Below, piece by piece: positions 24,001-36,000 of a DNA stretch of 64,000 bases. Position numbers and translations under genes: made by a program. Below the pieces are notes generated by a model. The model worked only from the letters and a program-made list of their open reading frames with translations. It was not told the origin of the DNA and ran no database searches. The stretch's first letter is position 1. Each line of letters starts with the position of its first letter. Source of the DNA: Turritopsis dohrnii (taxonomy: Eukaryota > Cnidaria > Hydrozoa > Anthoathecata > Oceaniidae); the NCBI GenBank assembly GCA_027922465.2, contig BQMF02000119.1, positions 620,001 to 684,000 of the forward strand. Direction: 5' to 3'.

Positions 24001-27000
24001 ACCCCTCTCTCCCTCAGAAATAAAGATCGTGTGCAGTGGTAAACACATTCAAAAAGTTATGGAGTTTGATGAGTATAGTAGGCAATGTGATGAATTTCTG
24101 GAAAACTTCCTTGGTGTTGAAGGACCAACAATAACAGAGAGTCACATCCTTCCTCCTGAACATTGGTGGAAAAAAGACCTAGCTGAGGTCGTCAGAATAT
24201 TTATCAAAAGATTTAAAGAGAGAACCGGAAGTGAGAATCTAGTCGTCATCACGAAGTATGAACTATTAGAACATTATCATGCTCTTCAAGTAGATGTAGA
24301 TAAAGCTGCCAAGAAGTTAGATGTAGACTTAGAAGGTCTGGATGGTGAATCCACTGATAGAATGTTGGTCATAAATGTAGATCTGAACAGTATTTACAAT
24401 GTGTGGTTTTCAGCATCTAGTGAGGAAGAAGAAGTTTTTAAAAGTTTAAAGAAGGCTGATGCATACTTGCGTTTACTGTTGTACCTGCATGGAAATATTT
24501 TCTTTGGTGAAGAAATTTACCTCGTGAACTGTGTTGCAGCTCCTAATTACCTGAACACCTCCGGAAAAAAGCAACTAATTCTTGATCGAAAGATTCTTCG
24601 TAAAAAGAAAGAGTTCCTTAATTGGTTTGATGAAATCAAAAGAAATTTTTCAATCAATAAGACATGTCCTGTGGCGAAACAGAAAATGAAAAAGTTTTTA
24701 TCTCTTTTGTTGGGTTCCATTGCAACAAAGGTTGTAGACTCGTCGATACTTTCACGTGAAAATGTTATCAGATGGTTATGGTTGCGTCCTGAACAACTGC
24801 GTGCTGTTGAGAATAGCTATTGGAAAATTATTCAAGGTCCGTATGGCTGTGGGAAGACTTTGGTAGCTAGATCTATCCTTGAAAACATCCTAAAGTTTGC
24901 TGAAGAACCAGTTCATGCCTACTTGGTAATGTTTGATATGTGCAGTGGTGGTAGAAGCGATGTTAAGAGATTTTCCGAAGAAATGTTAAAGAACTGCAGA
25001 TCTGATCTTGAGCGAAAAGTTGTATCAGGAAACATAGAGGACATTCACAGTGAATTGCTCGATGAGTTTCAGCTGTTGGGAAATGGTAAGATAACACCAT
25101 CGTTATTACTTGAGGCTTTGTTGCTAAAGTATAAGGATAGTAACATTAGATTCCATCTGATCCTTGACGAACTTGATAAGGAGTTGCTTACTACAGAAGA
25201 TTCCAAGAAAGTTGGAAGTTTGTTGCAGGAAAACAAGAAGTTGAAGAAAAGTCACGTGATATTCTTTCCTCGCGCAATGGAAAAAGAGAGGGAAATTGTT
25301 GACAGTGAAAGATCATATTCTCGTCACTTGAGCGATGATGAATTGGAAGAAAACACAGGCATGGAAGTAATGGAGCTGACCAGTTGCATGAGGAATCCGA
25401 AAAAAGTTTATGAACTCGCGCAAGAGATATCGGCAGCCATACAAGTTGAGACAAAAATACCGTTACCAGATAAAACAGCACTCGACTCATCAAAATCAGA
25501 ACCAGTCGAATCAAACAGTGAATCAGAGAGTTCATCAGTTGACGAACCGTTGAATCGATCACTCAGCACAGTTCAACAAGCTCAAAGTCATGGTCTGTCC
25601 AAGCAGAGTATTGACGAAAATTTTGATGACTCTCGAGAAATAACCAATCGAAAGGTTCCTGTGAATTACAAAGATCCTGATGATCTTGAATCAAATGCAT
25701 TGTATGTATCAAGCCGAGAATCTGATAGCTACATCAAAACCACCTACAAGTTTAAACAAGCTGAAAAACTTGGCCACAGTATTTCAGGAGATGTACCATC
25801 AATGGTTTTTTCAAACTACACAACCGAGCCCAACGAAGCTGCTGACAATATTCTTACAAAAGAAAACACGTATAAGTTACATGAAGTTCTGAAAACAGTT
25901 TTCGCAGATCTTGAAAAAGAATCCAGGAGACTCGTTATTTGTAATAACAAAGATGAACTTCTCCTCATCGTGAATGTTATGAAGAGGTTGCACTCAAGAT
26001 TCCATCTTCATTTTCCTGGTTGGGATGGTATAGATGAGCTGCAAGAAGTTAACGAGGAAAAATCAGAAGACGACGAGGACGATGACGGCAACAATGACGA
26101 AGACGACGTCGTCACAATTACTAGCCATGCAGGATGTAGAGGGAGAGAGGCGGAACTTGTCATCCTATTTGTTGATCCGAAAGAACATTATGAGCGGCAG
26201 AAAATCGTGGAAGGGGTCACCCGCAGCACAAATCAACTGATTCTTGTCATCCCATACATGTACCACAATACCATGGTGGATGGTCAAAACCGGGAAACTG
26301 TTGCAGATATCGTTAAGAAGTTGTTAAATCTTTCGAATGAAAAACCTGATTTTTTAAATGTTGTATACTGTGAAAGCCCTAATCGCAGGAATCTGCGATT
26401 TCAATTAATCCATAAGGAAATCAGTGATGGTAGGAACCCTGATGCTGTTGAAAGGTGAGACATCTGAAAACATTATGTATAATTTGTCATTCTCTGTCAA
26501 GTCACTCTCTCATACATTTCAGTCGGCACCTATGATCACCAGCTGTTATTATAAGCTGACTCTGGTTTTGGTCACTGACTCGGTAGTGGTCACTGACTCT
26601 CAATCAATCTATCAATTTCAATTTACTTGCCAAGGATTACATGACTTGCTTCAATAGAAAGTACGAAACTTCAATAGAATTAAAGGCCATATAGTCGGGA
26701 CTAATCTAAGGATATTATTTCAACTACTTTGTTTGTTTCAACTACTACTACTATGTTTTTGTTGTTTCTGATCTTTCATAAGCATTATTATTCTTTTGTT
26801 TAACAACTTTGTCCCCATTATTGAGTGCTGGTATAAAAATACCAGTTTTATGAGAAAAACGGAACATCTTAATTTTTGTTCCCATTTTGCAAAAAAAAGT
26901 TTCTATAAGAAAAACAACTTTACAACTCGATAACTTATAAATTATCATTACTACTGTTTTTAATATTAATTTATTTGCCTGATGTGGACCTACAATAAAT

Positions 27001-30000
27001 AAATAAATAAATAAATAAATAAATTGATAGGATTATAGTTAGGGTAGAAGAACCAATAAGTGTTGCGTTCTAAACAAGGTAGGGGACTAGGGGGGCTGAA
27101 GCCCCTCCAATATTTTTTGGTTGAAAAAAAAATTGTTTTTAAAACACTAAAAAGCTAGAACTTGGAATGATTTTAAGAAAAATTGAAGTAAAGTATTAGG
27201 GAAAACCTTTATGAGGAGGCTCCGACCCCTAAAACCCTTGCTGGTGGGCTTAGAGCGCTGGATTAAATCCCGTTAATCTTGAACCTTGTCTTGAAGTCGT
27301 TTTTATTGTCGTTTTTGTATTGATTGATTGATATATAGATATATAATAATGATTACATAAACTATCTGAATATAGATCGTCCTTGTACATTGTTTCAAAT
27401 AACACGGGGAAACTCGTAGAAGACAATGAAAAAATTATTTAATTTATTGATTTATTAATTCATCATGTGCATTTCAACGAAATTGACGATAGCTTCCAAC
27501 CTAATCTGCCTCATAGATGTACTTCTACTACTATGTTGTTTCTGATTCAACATCTGAACTTTCATAAGCATTGTTCTTTTAATTATATCTCCATTTGAAA
27601 TTTCGTGTGACTCTGGAATCAAAGTTATTAGAAATTATTTATTGAGTGTGGCCATTTTATATAAAAAAACAGCTTTAGCTTTTTGTTTCCATTTTATAAA
27701 AAAAGGACTTTATAAGAAAAAACAAACATCTTGAGAAACTCGATAGTTATAATTTCCAATTTCAAATAAGCGGCTTATTAAGGTATTCGAAGTATAAATA
27801 AACAACTTGTTCGAAATGTTATGAGATGATAACTTTCATCTCCCTCCGCACCAGAATCCCTTCACCTCCTGTTGGTTGATTGAAATACCCAGGTTGGTTT
27901 ATTTACCAAAGCTAACGTGGCTGTAACCATTAACTGAATTCTTGAATTTTTTTTAGAACAACTCTTCCTATGGAACCCCAGTCGCCATTTTTATAAAATA
28001 AAAAACCCATTGTCATAGATTCTTAATTCCTGTTTTTTGTTATTATTGTTATTTGTTATTAATTTCTTTGATCAGAAAATACAACAGGCAGTGATAGGTC
28101 ACTGATGTAGATCTACAATAAATAAATTAATAAATTGATAGGATTTTAGTTAGGATAGAAGAACCATTCTGATATTTTTAAGTGTTGAAGGTTTCATTAC
28201 TTTTCTGCATAACTGCTACTGCTACTGTTTGGTAAGTTAAGTTAATAGTCAGGTAGCTACTTGCAAAAAAAATTGGAAATGAGAGGGACAATGTAAAACT
28301 ACTTTGAACTGTTAGATATCATCCCTTAGAACTAGAAAATCATTACCGGAATATCTGAAATTATTTACTGGGCGTGTCCAGTACGATTTTTAGTTTGATG
28401 ACGTCACACGCAATAAAACCAAAATTTTTTTCGAAATTTTTCAAGTATTATTATATCATTCGATAGGTTTTTTTATGCTGAATTAAAAGCCCAATTATGT
28501 CATGGTGTGATTTTGAACCTAAAAAAAGTTATTAGGGATAAACGACTTGCAACTACATGGTGTGATTTCCTTTTCGCACCCCTCACTCTCCTTCTCTAGG
28601 ATGTTTTAGGGTCAGGCTTAGGATTATTTTTCATCTCCGTGATGAAGAGCCAACTAGTAAAAAAATATGGCAGATACGTTTAGTGGGGTGCAAAAAGGAA
28701 ATAGCGCCCAACTGCATTGTACATTATTCACTAAGATTTCCTTCATTGTCACTATCGCCATCATCATTATCTTCATCAGAAGTATCATAATCAAAGTTCA
28801 AGTTTTCGCGCATCATTCGCCACAACCACATAAATCAATGCATTCGAGGCCGTGCGATATCGATACTCGCATACTTGGGTGCGGCATTTTGATTTCGAGC
28901 AATTACAGGAAATCAACTCGATGACGTCGACTGGTGCTGCAGGAAGCAACTTCCAGTCAATGGTTAAGACAGCAGCCTCCATTTTCCATCCATGACCAAT
29001 GGGACTTGGTATCTCGGGGTTGTTTTCGAGAGATCTCTCTATGACTGCTGTCACATATGACACTCGCTTGCAATGACACAGTAAAGCGTCTCTTGTTGGT
29101 TGTAGTTTCTGTGGCTCGGGAGCCTTGCGACTCGAACAAAACTTTTTTCAACGGGCTTCGTTGGTGTCATTACATTTAACTGCGTGCATATCGCAGACAG
29201 ACAAACGCCTCTATGTTTTGGAGCAATGTGGCGTCGATGCCAAAAGAGTTCCCAAATGACGCAAAAGTAGCTTTGAATTCTTCAGAAGCTTGCAACAACT
29301 TAAATGCTGTAGTTTTTCCAACTCCATAGAACGCGCTGGTATAATCGTTACCAGTGAATGCGTGGAGTGCTGGTATCGTATGACAGCATTCAGGGCAGGG
29401 CGCCATGAATATCCATAATATCCTCTTCTGAAGGTCAAGAAAATTATGAAACTTCGGTTTTCTAAGATTGGCTAAAACACACTCATAATTTTTAATTATA
29501 GTTAAGGATTCAAGAAATACTTTCATGGGTAAAAGGTGTAAAGCACGTGTTAAAAAGGTTTTCCTTAAAAATTTCTAACAATTCGCACGAACAGTCCAAC
29601 ACAGGTAGTTGAAAGTTCGCTGATGCGGATTAGAGTAACGCTATCATCCCCTTCCTCAACCAATAGTTTGATTGATTGCAAGTTTTGCTCTCTTTAACGT
29701 GAGTACTTGATCAGAACAACGATTTCGGCGATGACGTCCCTACCAGAAGCTTCATTTGTTTTGTGGTCATCTTCACCAATAATAGATTCAATGAATGACA
29801 ATAGCAATGGGTAAAGACCCCCCGCCGGTTCTGCCGCCCCTAAGGGCTTTTATATGGGGAGATGAAGATTGCACTATGACGATGTCATCAGAAATAGAAC
29901 AATAGGAAAATGGCCTGGAAACGGGCAGCTGTTTATTAATAAAAGTGTTCAAAGAAGGTAAAGAAATGATTCGCTCTCATATCACAAGAAAACCACTGAA

Positions 30001-33000
30001 ACACTTTTTATCAATCTTAGCAAAACCGTCCAAAACATATCACAGCTATGAAAAAAAGTGTCGTTTGGCACAAAGGAAGACCTTTCGTCTCTTCTCCTGC
30101 CGACAGTTTTTGTTCTTCTTTTCGTGCACCTGATAAAACATTGCTGTTTTTTCCCAGACATAATGGAATCTTTAAGCGTTCGAAATAATAGACGGGGGTT
30201 CAACATTTTTGAAAATAATAATGTTACAAAGATTTTTTTATGAAAACATTGAACAAAGACATCGAACGTATATTTTTTCAAAACATTTTATTTAAAAGTA
30301 ACAAGGGTTTTGTTTGTTTGTTTTTTTAAATGATACAATGAATGATTTTTTTTCATATATTGCACCCCCTGAATATGTACTTTCGATTTTCCGAGTTGTC
30401 TAGAAGGAAGGAAAGATGGCGGAGAAATTTTAGTTTGTTGTTGTTGGAATAGCGTGATTTTTCTTTTTGTGATAACTTGTTTAATAAATAATTTTATGTG
30501 CTCCGATAAAAAAATAATTAATACTGATTATCTAAAGAACACATTTCACTATCTTTTGGATTGTCCCCATATTTGCATGGTTTCTCATTTTTTTATGCAA
30601 GTAGCTGCCTGACTATAAGGGTAAATAGCACAGAAAGTAGATTTAAGAAACTGGGATAGAATTTCGCAATTAGAGACAATAACAATGGTATGGTATAATA
30701 AGGTAAAAAATAAAATAGGTTAGATAGGGGTGATATGTACAGTAAAGAAAATGACATTGAAGTGCTGAAAGGAGATATAGAGAGAGATTGGCTGATCTTT
30801 ATTTTTAAAGATTTTCGTTTTTATCTGATTGTTTTAGCTTCTTGAAACCAGCACAGGTGAAAAACCTGAAAATCACTCGATTGTCAGATACAAACGTTCG
30901 ATTGACTTGGAGGAATGTTCAGAAGTCATGCACAATTCGCATGAAAAAGATGGACAGTGACTGGCAGGTGTTCAAACACGCCTTTCAACAAACGTCAGTC
31001 ACCATTCAAGTGCAGAGGAATACATATTATAAATTTCAGATTTGCTCATTATCTGATGTATTAGATGTGGAGTCAAATCCTGCGGAAATCACCAATCATC
31101 TCTAGTAAGATGTTTTCAAAGAATGTTGGTTATTAAGTTTAAAAATAGATGATAGAAATAAAAGTTTAGGTTTCTTATTGTTCCATTGGTCCATCCCCTA
31201 ATATTGAGAAGTGTATTGGCGTTAGAAATACACAAAACTAAATACAAATGTTGTCATCATCCATAATATCTTTGATTTTAAATTTTCTTTTGATCTCATT
31301 CAAACTATTTGTTCTCTGTTTTAGCTTCCAGCCATCATTCGTTATTTATAGCGAAAAACAGTACAATTTCTATGGTAAGGTTTGGATGTTTTCTTTCCAT
31401 GAATGTCATAAAATTCAGATAATTGGAATGACGTCATTTTTAAGAAACTTCATCTACCCTTTCAAGTCAAGCAAAAAACTTTAAGTAAGCGAAGGAAGAA
31501 ATGGTTTATTTATCAATGCTGGCTTTAAAATATCTCATATCTCACTCAATGTAGACACATGGGATTTAAAATATTATCTTTCCAAAACACAAAGTTATCA
31601 TAACCAAGGGATGGACATAGTTATTTTTGATATTAGAAATATTACATGAATTCAGCTAAAAGAAAATAATGAACGTCTCCGTCAACAAAAATATATTGAT
31701 GAACGGTTGTATCATAGATTTAGACCTTCTGATGCGCGATTCCAAGGAAGTTCATAAGGTTCGTAGGTGACGTTTTCTTAATAATTAAAGGAACGCATCT
31801 AAATGAATTTCATGACCATGTTAATGCTTTACGCCCTAAAATTCAACTGAATAAGAAAATGATGGATCGATTCCTTTCCTGGATACGATAGTGACTCGTA
31901 ATGACGGTAATATATCAGTATACAGGAAGCCCACTCATACTCATCAATATCTTAACTACACTTCAAACCATCCATTATCATGTAGCGTCCTCATTGTTAG
32001 ATAGAGCGGTCGACGTAGTGGAGAAAATGACCGAAAGAAATCTCTCATGTCAACATTGCTTTTTGCCAAGTTCGAAAAAACACTGACATAAAAAAAGTGA
32101 TAGACCGGGAAAACGATTAGACAGCTAGGAAGGTGAAAGAGTCAATAAATGGTATCATATTTTTTAGAAAGTTGTACCTTGTATTCCTTGCATGGCCGAA
32201 GAACATTATCGTATACGCTATTTCCTGTAATTCGGTCAAATGTGCACTCCTACGCAGTGTTGCAATGTGAAGAAGCAAGTTTTATAAAAGTTTTCATAAA
32301 AATGTATATTTCCGAAAAAACTATTTTGGTGCGCGAAATCTTAAGTTCGACTTTTATAATGATATAATCCATGATTTTTATTTTCATATTTTCATTATTG
32401 ACCTTATTTATTATACACTTCATCAGTAGGTATATACATATATACAAAATACTGGTATAAATGAAGGACCTGTTGAACCTGAAAACCGCCACGTGTTTAA
32501 CCATGACCATAGATTTAAAAGTTACTATGACAATGTCAGTTTTGCGAAAATCTCGAAGCACCAACAACCTTGAGCATTAAGGCATGTTAAGTGAACTCAA
32601 AATTAAGGACATTGGATAGAATCAGAATTTAAAATTAAATCACAATCAGGGAGACTGAGAAAAAGCAGTTAAAATGGGATAGGGAGAATGAGGAGGAGGA
32701 GGAGGGTGGAGCGCTGATAAAATGCTCTCGAATGCTACGCGATCAAAAATCGCAATGGAGATTCGTCGTCAAAGAGAAATGGTCATGCTAGCTGTGAACG
32801 AGCCATTGCTTTTTATCATAAAAGAATAAAAACAACAGTTTTCCATGGCAACGAAATAAAATTTTGTATTTATAACTTACCTTTATACATCACAAAAATA
32901 TAATCTTCCCTTTCTATTACAGAATTTTCGCTTTTTGTTCAAAGTTCTAATTACCGCCCGGGCGCTTATTAATTTCTGAGTAAATGTTAAGCGTCTGGGC

Positions 33001-36000
33001 GCTTATTGGAGAGGGATGCTTATAAAAATATTTTTTACTAGAGGGAGGGGCTTATTAGAGGAGGGCGCTTATTGGAGAGGGGGTGCTAATTAGAGAGAAT
33101 ACGGTATCTATTTGGATAAACTACAAATATTACCCTTATTTACTGTGTTAGACGAGTTTCAAACGAACTAGAACGAAATGGATTTAAATTGACAATAAAT
33201 ATGAAAAAATCTTATCTTGTTGTCTTTAAAGGAAGGTTTCCACTTAGCTGGATCAGATCGGAACGCGCCGGAGTTTTGATCCACGCATACGCAATTTCTT
33301 CTTTTTACGATCCAGGTCAATCCAAATTGATCCAGCAGCTGGATCAGAAAGGATCTGTTTTTTTGGCCATTGAATAATCAATATTTCACCACGTGATTTG
33401 TACAAATAGTAGCTTGAATGTTGAACCTCATGTTAACGGAACTCGTGCACAACTGCAAGACTACTTTCAAAACAAAATGGTTGAACAGCAGAATCAAGAG
33501 CCTGAATAATTATATCTATATCATAATTTGATAGAATAAAATAAAATGATTCTACAAAATGGAAGCCACTTGAATGTTTTCCAGCAACAACAAAATACTT
33601 TGAGATCAGAAACTTTCACGTTTTGGCCCTATTTCGCGAAAGTTTATGCCTTTGGAAATTTCAAAACAGTAAAACGCGAAAAAATTTTTACGCGAAATCA
33701 TAGATAATTTCAAAAACACGAAAGTTTTTTCACGTGAAAAAAATGCTATGTTTGCAATGTGGTACATTGGTGAAGATGGAGAAACCGATGACGAAACCGA
33801 TTCTGAGTGGGAAGTTGAAGAAAATTAGTGATTTTTACTTTTACTTTTACTTTTACTAAATCATCATGGTCATCTAAATATATAAAAAAGAGATAGTAGA
33901 TACACGTTTTTTTTTTATAAGAAACTAAGCTTTTGGGTCTCTAGCCAGTTTCTTACAGATTTACCCTAAATTTACTAGAAAAGTTTCTTAAGGGTTTCTT
34001 ATCATACACTAAGAATTTTTGCCTTATTGAGAGGAATGCCACAGAGAACAAACTTTTATGCTTATCTTTTTTATTGCAGTGCTTGCACAAAAACTGAAGA
34101 GTGTTTATGTCTTTACAAAAGAATCATTTCAATGCCATTTCAATGCCATCGAAATCGTCTAACTAAATTATGATCACGAAAAAGTAAGGTATAGGTTACA
34201 CTACATTCAACGTTTTTCTTTTCTTTTGCTTTAAAAAGACAAATCTTTCATTCTTAAAAACGAGGAAAAAAATTTACCTCTCAAAATTTCTCAGTTTCTT
34301 AGAATAGAGTGAGCTTACTACATAGTTTCTTAGGTTTCCGAGCTCGAGCGACTAGAGTTTCTTATAAACTGGTTTCTTATAAAAAAAATACGTGTATGAT
34401 GCCAAGCTACCCTGTTTTATGGACTGTGTCTTTACAATCATACAAAGACTTGAATAAAAAGGAAAATGCATGCAGGGAAATCAGTTTCAGTGATTGCAAT
34501 AGTGTGTGGTCACTGGTCAAAACCACCCATCGTTTTTTGTATTTTTCTCTTAATTTTATTCGTTATCTACGTCTTCTTGCGATGATAATTAGCAGAAGTG
34601 CACGAACATTTAAAGCAGTCATTTTGAAAAACTTGAAAAAGGATTTTGGCACCCATAAGTGTGAAATTATATTTTCATGTGGATCGGACAGGATTGGATC
34701 GTCAATCCGGTCCAGCTAAGTGGAAATCAGCCTTAAAGCACCTCCTAAGGAATCGATTATACAGACATAATCTTTAGATTTACTGCATGGAGTGATGCAT
34801 AGAAACTATTTAATTAACAGGTTAATGACTTTGATTTGATCAATGGAGCATTTTTGTTGTAGCATACAGCAATTATTGAGCACAAGACGCTGATAGTTAT
34901 AAGTATTATGTCTTTTGAAAAACCATATAAATCAATAAAATACGTGTCATACTCTACTTCACTTCCTCGGTTTGCGGTACGGAAAGTATTCGTTTATCAA
35001 TTAATTTCGTTGTTTTTTGACGCGTTATCAAATACTACGAATACAAATACGAAACCTTCAATTTCATTGGTTTAAAATCGAATGGTATATAAGTTCAACC
35101 GAAAAAACTGACTTGAATTCAACTTGGAAGAATCGAAAATTACGGTACGCTTTACTCCCCATTTGTGAAGCCAAATTTTCTTCTGGGCATGCATCAACTG
35201 CTTTCAGTCTATACCGAGAAGAAGAAATCTTTTATGGTGTCTCTGGAAGAGAATGAATTGATTAAACAACCATGCTTCAGAGCTTTCTGTATTTTAGCTA
35301 TCCAAGGAGAGAAAGTGTATCCCGGACTTAAAATAATCAAATTCACTGTGTGCAGTTATCAACATTTTACTTTAAAACCACAAGCAAAACAAAAGTAAAT
35401 CCTTACTGCAAAATATTCATTCCTTACTCAAGTAAGCAAAAACTGGAAGAAAAGTTGAAATTAAGTCTGCTAAAATTTTTATTTACAAATTTCTGTTTTC
35501 ATCCCTTACTTTACCTTAAAGGTTGAATTTTTGATGTCATCCGTAAAAGTTGAACTTATCCAAAAAAATGCATGCAGACTAGGTTTCACACAGTTGTCAT
35601 GTTTCCCCGTTTGTCTTAACTTTTCAGTTTCCCTTTAAACACATTCGCGTGCATATAGATTTGCGTAGTGTAAATCAAACCTTAAAGCGTGAGAAAAGTT
35701 AAGTTTTGTGTCACGTGGTTTGCGACAGAAAGTGTTATTATCATATGTTAATTGTCGAATATATCATAAACCAATCACGTCGATGGAAAGTGTTCTAAAA
35801 TTCTCTCATATAATTCCATAATTCGTTCATTCAAATTCATTTCTACTTGGTTCAATGTTGTTTTGGTTGGAATATTTTGTGTTTTGAATTGTGTGAGTAT
35901 ATGATCATTTTTGTGTGTATTTTCGTAGAACTTCTGCTTTTGAAATATGGCGATCCCTCTTCAATTTAAGATGCCGCTTTTCTTTATCTTTTCGACTTTC

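Noticed and set aside
25191..25562. 123-residue minus-strand frame opposite the NTPase exon
   Set aside because: It is the antisense shadow of a clearly coding exon.
24800..26300. NTPase as a NACHT or NB-ARC (NLR) module
   Set aside because: Walker B is followed by SF1-type motifs (RNP, RGRE, VTRSTNQL) and no NACHT/ARC winged-helix signature is seen.
30842..31105. FN3-like exon as an independent small gene
   Set aside because: It has no ATG start in frame, and it begins exactly at a phase-2 acceptor that matches the NTPase exon donor.
34309..34719. 136-residue frame, repeated at 40660-40983
   Set aside because: It lies inside a Harbinger-like non-autonomous element and is shared only because that element was in the duplicated unit; no transposase motifs.
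35165..35398. Possible extra exon ('KKSFMVSLEENELIKQ')
   Set aside because: The right duplicate copy has indels that break the frame, so it is not under coding constraint.
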